This document shows, in pieces, positions 56,443 to 64,000 of a stretch of 64,000 bases of DNA. The DNA comes from Bromus sterilis. Its lineage: Eukaryota; Streptophyta; Magnoliopsida; Poales; Poaceae. The notes under the pieces were generated by a model. That model was not told where the DNA came from and did not search any database. It saw nothing but the letters and a program-made list of their open reading frames with translations. The stretch lies in assembly GCA_950022295.1 (NCBI GenBank), contig OX465597.1, positions 402,695,016 to 402,759,015 of the forward strand. Direction: 5' to 3'. A program made the translations under genes and the position numbers. How positions within the stretch are numbered: the first letter of the stretch is position 1; each line of letters begins with the position of its first letter.

Positions 56443-58426
56443 CGCTGCGCCAGGAAGTTGCGCGGCGTGGCGTCGTCGAGCTCCACGGCGCGGCATCGTC
56501 GAGCTGTTCGGCATGGACGACGACTAGGAAGCGAGTGGATAGGGTAGAGGGACCTCGGGTTGTGTCAGAGAAACGTCGAGGGGTTTTTTAAAAAAATGCC
56601 ATTGCGGCAAGAATTTTTGGACGGAGGGAGTACAAGCCAGGGGCCACGAGGGCTCGAATACAACAGCTCGAGAGCACAAAGTTAGCGGAAGCAATAGTAT
56701 CTAAGTACACACACAAGGTACACATGATCTGCCTTAAGAAGGCTAACACAAAAGCAACAACGATCGAAAAGGCGAGGCCTCCTGCCTGGGAACCTCTAAA
56801 CTACTCCTGGTCAAATGGGAACTCGACGTCGTAGAAGGCATCGAGGATCTTCACGTTGCGGTGGTCGGCATCGGGGATCTCCTTCTCCAGGGCTCCAACG
56901 TCGACTGCAGCGGTCGATCAGGAAAAACAAAAAGGGGTAAATAAAGCAAGGGTGAGTATCTAGCATATTCGCGAGTCTTACGTCCTCTACTAAGCAATTA
57001 TGCATTTGTATCAAATGGAAAGGGGAGGCTATATATAGTGGACTGAGTTGCAGAAATCCAGAATAAGGAAGAGAAGCCAGGCCTATCGAAGACTAGCATC
57101 TTTCGACGAGTCTTGCAGCATGGGGAGAGAATAGCCAATAGTTTATATAAATCATAAAGTAACAATGCAGCAGAAGTTGCTGCAGCATTGTATAATAGTA
57201 AGTTGTATTAGATAACAATTATATATGCCTCCGAGATCCCCTCCTCGACTTCCCTGCGAGGAAGAGAAACCGGAACCGATAGTTTAATAGTAGTATTTTG
57301 TAGTAGTAGGCTCTGGCTTCAGCATAAAGCGTCCTGTTACCGTGGACACGGCTATTCGAATAGATCAAACTCCCTGCAGGGGTGCACTACTGTTCAGCAT
57401 GCACGTTCGGATCTCCAGGGTGGCGTACACCTTGTTAGGGAATGCCCCACCAAGGCTATCCGACACGCCGAGGCCCATCCTACGGCTCATCAGAGAGGTC
57501 CCCGCCGGTCTACAGCCCTAAGGGCAAGGGGGTCATGGGCCTATCACCCCTCGCTCTCCGGGTCATTGTGAGGAGGGTGAATTCCAGCGCCGCAACGCGA
57601 TCCGTCCCTGCCACAATGTTGAACTAGACGTCTTTCGGAGCTTTCGAACGAGACCACAACACGGAGGACCCACACCGTAATCCCACGTGAAGGTAGTGCG
57701 TACAAGCCTTTGCGGCCTCTCAAGTCAACCACCTGAACCGTTAAGCATTTTATTATTATTTTTCGGGACAACCGTTATCGTTGCCCCTTTCTGGGTGAGT
57801 CGCGGACAACGACAGCAGCCAGGACCACCAGTAACATCGGTGCCTGCCCTGACGTCCCACCTACTCGTGCGGTTACCAAAAAGGTGAACCGTCTCCTTAC
57901 CTTGTCTCGCGTTTGCTCTTTGAAGAGCTCGACTTTCGTACAACAGGATACCTCTCGGCCACGAACAGTACCAGGCCCGCCGCACACCGGTGGAATACAC
58001 CTGACCTGTCGTTCCGCTAAGATACCCTGCGCGGGCACCGTTGGGTCACCCGACTCCTTACCTGTAAGGAAACCAGTTGATTCGAGTGCCTACCATCAAC
58101 TGAAACCTGGAGGAATCACCCTCGATGGTACACTTGAAGAGGTTCGACAGAGACATCAGCGAAATGAACTAAAGAGGTAAGCCTCGTATCATCCCGGTGA
58201 TGCTACGCTACTGAGCCGACGAGAGTGAAATACGAGTCTATTCCACTCGTAAGTCAAACTCGAAGCGACTCGACAGAGTCTCGCCGTTGTACGTTCCCTA
58301 GGGCGTCTGCATTGATCCGTACCTGTTGCAGTTATAATATTTTTAATCCGCGTTCACTCACCAGAGTGATCATGGCCCGCTATTCTAAACCTAGCTAACA
58401 ATGTGTAGGGTTTACTGCTGAATAGA

Positions 58427-58446
58427 ATATATATATATATATATAT
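58427..58446. repeat. AT microsatellite
   Basis: About ten AT units inside the long solo LTR. Confidence 0.9.
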
Positions 58447-60905
58447 TTATAGGCAGCATAGGATAAAGGAAGGTACATCAAGGAAAGACAATGACAGGCT
58501 ATGCAATTGAATAGGTAAGCAACGTAGCAGCAGCAATGCCTAGTGCAAGAAATGTACGGAAAAGATAGGCGATATCTGGGGAAGGAAAATGGCTCTGCTT
58601 GCCTGGTAGCTCGACGGTAGGGGTACGATCGTCGACGAAGTAGTCGATCACCGGGGGCATTGGCATCGGTCGGCGGGTCTACCGGACAATAAGAAGGGAG
58701 GGAAGAACCAATAAATACATAACAATAATAGCAATACAAATTTATTACATAGAAGATACAAAGCAACGGGGCTCTAACGCAGCGTTAAGGGATTTGCTCG
58801 GAGCGGGAATTTATCCGGTGATGATTCGTCAGTACCGGTTGATTACCGGACAGATGATCCGGAGGGGGAAGGTTCCATGTATGCATTGTTAGAGACATCT
58901 AACATACATGTGGAGAGTGTACCCGTGATCGTTGATTCGTTCTGAACAACTTTCATGTTCAGGACAATTTCATCCGGAAAGTTTACCGGCTCCGGGAATT
59001 ACCGTCCGGATACACCGGAGGGGGGGAATGTTCCATGTTCGGTATGTTAGAGGGGGGTGGTGGGTGTACGGGTAGCGTATTCTTAACCGTTATATTTTTC
59101 TGATCAACTTTCATGTATAAAGTTTTTCCATCTGACTTATGATTTAAAAGATATTGATTTTCTAAAGTTCATTCAATTTAAAATGATTTTGTGGATTTAC
59201 TTTTATTATTAAATACCAAATTATCCACAACAGTAGTTGACTGGTCAACTGACAAATGGGGCCTCACTGTCAGTTTTGACTGGTCAACCCTAACATGTGG
59301 GACCCATGTGTCAGCCTCACATATGAAACAAAATCATTTATTTTAACTAACTAGCCAATGGGGCCCATCTGTCATTAACAGAGGCAATAATTAAGCAATC
59401 TAATTAACCCTAAACTAAACTAAGTAATTATTCAATTATTTAATCATTTCACTAATTATTCTTTTAATATTATTTTTTCTTATCTCTTTCAACAGGGGCT
59501 AGCCCCCACAGTGGCACCTCGCAGCCACCACGATGGAGGCACGCACGGGCTCAGCTAGCTCCGGCGGCCATGGCCAGGAGCAGCGGCCGGACCGGCGCGG
59601 CGAGGCCGTGGCCAAGGGGCGGCCGGCCACGCGCGATGTGCCCCAGGGCGCCGCATCGGGCAGGCCGAGCATGCAGGGCGCGGCCGGCCATGGCGGCTAG
59701 GACAAAGGCCCACACGGCACTAGATGCCGGCGGCCATGGCTGGCAGGTGGCAGCGGGCACGGCGAGGCCGCCCTCACAGGAGGAGGCGCGCGAGAGGGGG
59801 GGGGGTGGCGCTGCACGGGAGGTGCGTGGGCGCGACCACGGAGTGAGGATCTCGAGCTCCACCCATGGCAGCCGAGCTCGGGGGTGGCCACAACGGGCAT
59901 GGATCGAGGTTAGGGACGAGGGGGATTGGAGGAGGAGCGCACCGCGGAGCTCTTGGACAAGCTTGGCGAGGCCGGGATGCCCTGGTGGAGGAGATCGATG
60001 GCAATGGACGCGGCGGTCGTGGGCGAAGGCGAAGACGATGTCGATCGTATGGTGTCTCCCTGCTCGAGCTTGAGGGTGGATTTGATGTGGAGGAGTGCAG
60101 CGTAGCTCCTGGACATCATCCTGGTTGCCGGAGATCCAAGTGGCCGCACGAACGGCGACGAAGCGGCGACCACAGCCTCGGGACAACGTCGGGCTTGTTC
60201 TAGTGCGAGTGAGAGAGCGGGGCAAGGGGGCTTAGGGTTCCTGGGATAGAGGGAGCAGCCGTGCATGCTCTTATACTTGCCGTGGACGTCGTGGATGGAC
60301 GACACGGTGACGGCAGCGGCGAGGGCGCCGTGGATGGCAGCCACGCCATGCCCTGTCTCCCCCGTACGTGAGGTAGAGGAAAGGCCCTTAGGTGGGTTGG
60401 GCCTCACACTGCTCCTTTGGGCCACAACTGCACAGTACTGTTCTTTACTAAATTCCATTTTTATTTCTTTTTACAGAAAGGATTTTGCACTTAGTTCAAC
60501 CACCAAATGAATTTTTGAAAATATGTGACAAGCTCTAGTATTACTGTTACACCATAATTTAGTGCCACAATTTTTTTTTTCACAAATAAATTCATTTGAT
60601 TATTGCTATTTATTTTAAAGTGTTAAATGGTGTTCTTTAGCTAATGTTTTAGTTCTTTATGAGATTAAAACATTTTAATTAATCCCCATTTAATTTTTAA
60701 TATGAACTACTGATTTTTAGGCGTTTAATAAAATTGCTTGCATAATTTTAGGGCAAGATTTTATTGCCACTTGGTTTTGGAATTTTTATTCGGGTTGAAT
60801 TTGGATAGGCCATGGTCAAAGGTGATTATCACATGCCTAATCAAGATGACTTGACGTTAATCAAAAGTGATTACTGTAGTGTGACACCCGGGGTGTTACA
60901 GGTCC

Positions 60906-61070
60906 ATTTCTGCTGGACTGCCTTGTCGGTTCCCAACACGGAAAATTGGAAGGCCATGGCTCCACTAAGTATGCTTGTTAGCTGGGTATAACGAAAGGAG
61001 AGGAACACACATGTCGTCCGGAAGAAATCTAGTCCGCCATACTAGATTTTTAAAAAATACCCCCCATATA
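60906..61070 (+). pseudogene. LINE fragment 4: RNase H-proximal end
   Basis: The LINE resumes after the GGTCC duplication. RKERNTHVVRKKSSPP near 60990-61040 corresponds to the WxxWKERNxRVF motif at the end of the zf-RVT region of plant LINEs, in a damaged frame. It stops where the Helitron-like sequence begins. Confidence 0.65.
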
Positions 61071-61457
61071 TCTACTATTCTTATGAAGTTGATCCTCACT
61101 ACTACCAATTCTCTCTACATGCACACTATCCAGCTCATCATGCATGCCACATCAATTAATTCTACATGCACATTATCCATCTCATCATGCATGCCACATC
61201 AAGTCTCTACATGCATTTCATTCCTTTGTTCTCATCACCAAATAAGTACCAAGCCAACCATATAAAGCACATTACTGACTCTATAGATGTTCAATTGAAC
61301 TTTTATTTAAATTTTGTGAAGTTTTCATGCCCACCATATGCAGATTATGATATCTATTATACTTTGTTCTCCTAACAGAACTTTGGGATATTCAAATTTT
61401 ATAGATAAAATTTTTGTTGCTATATATTCCGCTGCAACGCGCGGGGGTATTATCTAG
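61071..61457 (+). mobile_element. Short non-autonomous Helitron
   Basis: The right end has the grass Helitron terminus: a short hairpin (CCGC and GCGG around GCAACGC, near 61429-61444) followed after a short spacer by CTAG (61454-61457) and then T. The left end is proposed at TCTACTATTCTT (61071), preceded by A, as Helitrons insert between A and T and begin with TC. No coding capacity. The left boundary is less certain. Confidence 0.62.
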
Positions 61458-61461
61458 TTAA

Positions 61462-61962
61462 TTAAATAACAATGTTCGTACAATCATCCGTTACAAATTT
61501 AGCCACGCAGGGCGGAACACTATTCATAAAAACACTGTCGGACCTATTGTTAAACAAGAACCTAGCTATCTCATGGGCAACCTTGTTTGCTGTTCTGTTA
61601 ATCTTGGAAATCTTTATGTATGGCATCATCCTGGCCATGCTTAAAGCTTTTTTCTTAAGATCAATAAGATTGGACTTGTCCAAAAATTCATTGCCAAACA
61701 AGGAGACCACAAAGGAACAGTCACTTTCCAAAGATATAGGTTTTTGAAGAGAAATACCTATGTACAACCCTGCCAGGGTTGCTCTGAGCTCCGCCTCGTC
61801 CACGCTGTTACACGCCCCAATATAATCCCATGAAGAGATAATAACCTCTCCATTATGGTCTCTGGCTACCACACCCACACTTGCAGATTTATTAGCCTCC
61901 ACAAAGCTTGCATCAACATTTATCTTTATAAAATCATGCGTGGGAGGTTTCCAAGTCTCCAA
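61462..61962 (-). pseudogene. LINE RNase H domain
   Basis: The frame, from about 61962 to its stop near 61462, shows KINVDASF (first catalytic Asp), DEAELRATLAGL (Glu), SDCSFVV (Asp) and NRTANKVAHEIAR near the end, the plant LINE RNase H set. It belongs to the same polyprotein as the RT upstream but is separated from it by frame breaks near 62000-62700. Confidence 0.85.
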
Positions 61963-61999
61963 GATCCTTTCCCCCTCACTGAAATAACTAAGCCCCTCC

Positions 62000-62740
62000 G
62001 CTCTTTATTTACCTTTATGGCTAACATCGTGTCTCCATTTGGAATGGCCAGAAGAAAAAGACGCCCAATAGTTTTCAATAAAGGTCACCGAGGCAGAGAT
62101 AGATTCTTTTCCTTTCCCAAAAATCAAATCATTTCTCAGATGCCAAGCCCTCCAGAATAAGAAAATAACATGTTCACGCACCGTCGCCTTTAACTGGTCC
62201 AATAATATAAGTAGCTAACCCGGGCCAGAATAAGTGAAATACTCTTCTCCGGGTAGAGTCCACACCTCCCTAACCGCCATACGCAGCGCCCAAGCCTTTG
62301 GGCATGACACCAAAGCATGAAAAACACATTCCTCATCAACTCCACAAATAGAACACATACGGATGGACGTTTGATGGTGTTTAACTCTATTAACTTGGAC
62401 CGCTAGATTATTCGCAGCCGTACGCGAAGCAAAGATTTTGATTTTCTGAGGGACCTAAGCCTTCCAAATGGTGTTCCAAATCTTCCTATCCCCCATAGCA
62501 GCATCACTTGAGCTCCCACCGTCAGCTTTAGCATTCTTTAGTTATAACGCCAGTCTATACGCACTATTAACGAAGAATAAACAATTTTTTATCATAGTGC
62601 CAAGAAACAAAATCTCCCTCTCCGACATTAAGAATACGCAGCTTAAGAATTTCCTCGGCATCATGAGGATAAAACAAATGCCTAATAAGATTTTCATCCC
62701 AGCATTTTGACCCATACATGAATAACGCAGAGATACATTT
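62000..62740 (-). pseudogene. LINE zf-RVT region, frameshifted
   Basis: On the minus strand, fragments such as VCSICGVDEECVFHALVSC (near 62310-62360) and LFWRAWHLRNDLIFG (near 62120-62170) are the zinc-binding linker between RT and RNase H. Stops and frame changes are present (for example near 62215 and 62540). Confidence 0.7.
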
Positions 62741-63534
62741 TATTCTGGTTCTATTTTCTTTGCAGATATTTGAAGACCTGATTCTATAGGAAGCCAATTA
62801 TCCCTCCAGATATTTATATTTGTCCCATTCACAGCTCTCCAAATGACTCCCTTTTTTAGCAACTCAAGTCCATGCATCACCTCTTGCCAAGAAGATGACG
62901 TAACTTGAAGAAAAACAGTATCTAGCGGATGTCCGTTAGGATAGTACTTTGCTTTCATCACCTTTGCACAAAGCGAATCAAGATAAATCACTAATCTCCA
63001 CACTTGCTTAGCTAGCAACTCTTGATTAAATAACCTCAAATCACGAAAACCCATACCTCCTTCTCCTTTGGTCCTAGTCATCTTGTCCCAAGCTAGCCAA
63101 TGAGTTTTCTTCCTATTTTCCTCATCACCCCACCAAAAATTCCTAATGATCTGAGAAAGATCATCACAAATGGATACAAGAAATTTGAAGATGGGCATGG
63201 CATAGACGGGGAGCGCTTGAATAACCGACTTAATTTGGATTTCCTTAGCCCCACTAGAGGCATATTTTTCAATCCAATCTGAACTCCGTTTTAATGCTTT
63301 ATCTTTAGTACATTGAAATTTTCCAGCCTTCATACGCCCTTCTGGCACAGGTAAACCCAGATATTTATCCTCAAAACCTTCAGTCGTGATTTTGAGCACC
63401 ACCATAATAGCCACCTGATCTTCCAAACTACAACTTTTGCCAAATAAAATGGGGCATTTATCCGGGTTCAACAATTTTCCTGTTCCCTCCTCATAAATCG
63501 ACAAAATACGTCTAACGGACAGAGCTTGCTCCAA
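62740..63534 (-). pseudogene. LINE reverse transcriptase C-part (thumb and linker)
   Basis: An open stretch of 264 codons with KYLGLPVPEGR, SSGAKEIQIKSVIQALPVYAM, FWWGDEENRKKTHWLAWDKM and GGMGFRDLRLFNQELLAKQ, all characteristic of the post-RT region of plant LINEs. It overlaps the upstream RT frame by about 65 bases in a different frame, so one indel near 63530 separates them. Confidence 0.88.
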
Positions 63535-63971
63535 AGATCCCTTAAAAATAGGATACTATCATCAGCAAATAATAAATGGGTTATACCTGGAGCATGTCTG
63601 TTAACCCGGAAATGCTGGATAGTCCCACCCGCTGAAGCATCATTAAAATGCAAAGATAAGGCCTCAGCCACAAACAAAAATAGGTATGGAGATAATGGGT
63701 CCCCCTGCCTCAGACCACGAGAAGGCTGAAAGGGGTCTAAAAGCTGGCCATTAAACCTCACCGAAAAATTCACTGAGGTAACACAACTCATAATCCACTT
63801 GACCCATCCCGGAGCAAAACCATATGCACGAAGCATTCTTTCCAAAAAAATCCAATCCACACGGTCATAGGCCTTAGCCATGTCCAATTTGTACGCACAA
63901 TATTTACCCCTAGTATCTTTCAACGTACTCAACGAATGCATACATTCAAAAGCTATGAAATCATTATCCAA
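63468..63971 (-). pseudogene. LINE reverse transcriptase core
   Basis: Contains CAYKLDMAKAYDRVDW (first catalytic Asp), SRGLRQGDPLSPYLFLF and the catalytic FADDSILFL box near 63560. These are hallmark motifs of non-LTR RT. The natural start lies beyond the window, and the frame is shifted after the catalytic box. Confidence 0.9.
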
Positions 63972-64000
63972 GATTAATCTTCCAGGAATAAAAGAACTTC

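Larger units (their letters stand above)
52051..56630 (+). mobile_element. Mariner-like DNA transposon (plant MLE), nearly intact
   Basis: Terminal inverted repeats begin CTCCCTCCGTC at both ends and are flanked by TA duplications (52049-52050 and 56631-56632). Beyond the first 11 bases the two ends diverge by indels. The 4580-base element contains one transposase gene (53542-55058), a GC-rich leader, and a 3' region with an internal duplication and an 18-G run (56425-56442). CTCCCTCCGT ends and TA targets are known for plant mariners and the Stowaway MITEs they mobilise. Confidence 0.95.
51925..60900. mobile_element. Solo long LTR (about 4.4 kb) containing a mariner transposon
   Basis: Starts TGTGACGCCCCC at 51925 and ends GGGGTGTTACA at 60900, with GGTCC duplications at 51920-51924 and 60901-60905. 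After removing the mariner it measures about 4.39 kb, unusually long for an LTR. No coding region is seen. It resembles the LTR tail at 1-4019 in ordered motifs. The interior holds an AT microsatellite (58427-58446) and a GC-rich block (59500-60380) with spurious ORFs. The LINE frame resumes after it. Confidence 0.88.
61458..64000 (-). mobile_element. LINE (L1-type), minus strand, continuing beyond window
   Basis: Read from 64000 downward: RT, thumb, zf-RVT and RNase H of a plant L1-type ORF2, ending in AT-rich sequence next to the Helitron. No long poly(A) tail is visible at the 3' end. The 5' part (endonuclease) lies outside the window. It is less decayed than the plus-strand LINE. Confidence 0.88.

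Noticed and set aside
59551..60458. Open frames up to 224 codons near the end of the long solo LTR
   Set aside because: GC-rich, present on both strands, no recognisable domain, and inside an LTR delimited by GGTCC duplications.

Overview
This is plant nuclear DNA, most likely from a large-genome grass of the wheat/barley tribe (Triticeae). The evidence is deeply nested LTR retrotransposons, LTRs opening TGATACGTCC, plant LINEs, a plant mariner with CTCCCTCCGT termini, and one intron-rich host gene. I see no rRNA, tRNA or CRISPR array. Host coding sequence is limited to one gene. Nearly everything else is mobile DNA, and several layers can be ordered from target-site duplications (TSDs) read directly in the sequence.

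Left block (1-8741). The tail of a very long LTR (1-4019) interrupts a decayed Copia element (4020-6199). That Copia ends in a perfect 126-bp palindrome (6137-6262) that joins it head-on to a second, minus-strand Copia (gag, primer-binding site and 5' LTR, 6262-8741).

Central nest (8742-33278). A Tat-type Gypsy element on the minus strand (8932-24386, TSD GTAGG) sits inside an older minus-strand LTR. That LTR sits inside the 5' LTR of a gag-protease-only Gypsy (24708-32759), which in turn sits inside another LTR (tail to 33278). The Tat element was itself hit by a coding-less deletion derivative (9716-14271, TSD CCCGG) and a solo LTR (20738-22366, TSD TCTGT). Downstream of pol, and antisense to it, the Tat element carries a 264-codon ORF (15328-16122) with its own TATA box and a B3-like DNA-binding domain. 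It is flanked by tandem arrays and is the most interesting object in the window.

Right block. A small-LTR Copia (34286-39660) has an internally inverted gag-protease segment, which was later hit by a solo LTR (35379-36989, TSD CACCA). Next comes the host gene, a GPN-loop GTPase 2 (coding exons 41541-44859, 303 codons, 10 exons). Its last intron has the sequence of a U12-type AT-AC intron. After it lies a LINE (about 45740-61070) broken by three solo LTRs: 47352-48789, 48864-50437 (TSD GATAC) and 51925-60900 (TSD GGTCC). The last of these contains a nearly intact mariner transposon (52051-56630) whose transposase has three DLNMMP motifs and one single-base frameshift. A short Helitron (61071-61457) and a minus-strand LINE (61458-64000, continuing past the window) close the sequence.

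The elements do not form a pathway; the window records successive insertion, LTR-LTR recombination, inversion and deletion around one conserved housekeeping gene.
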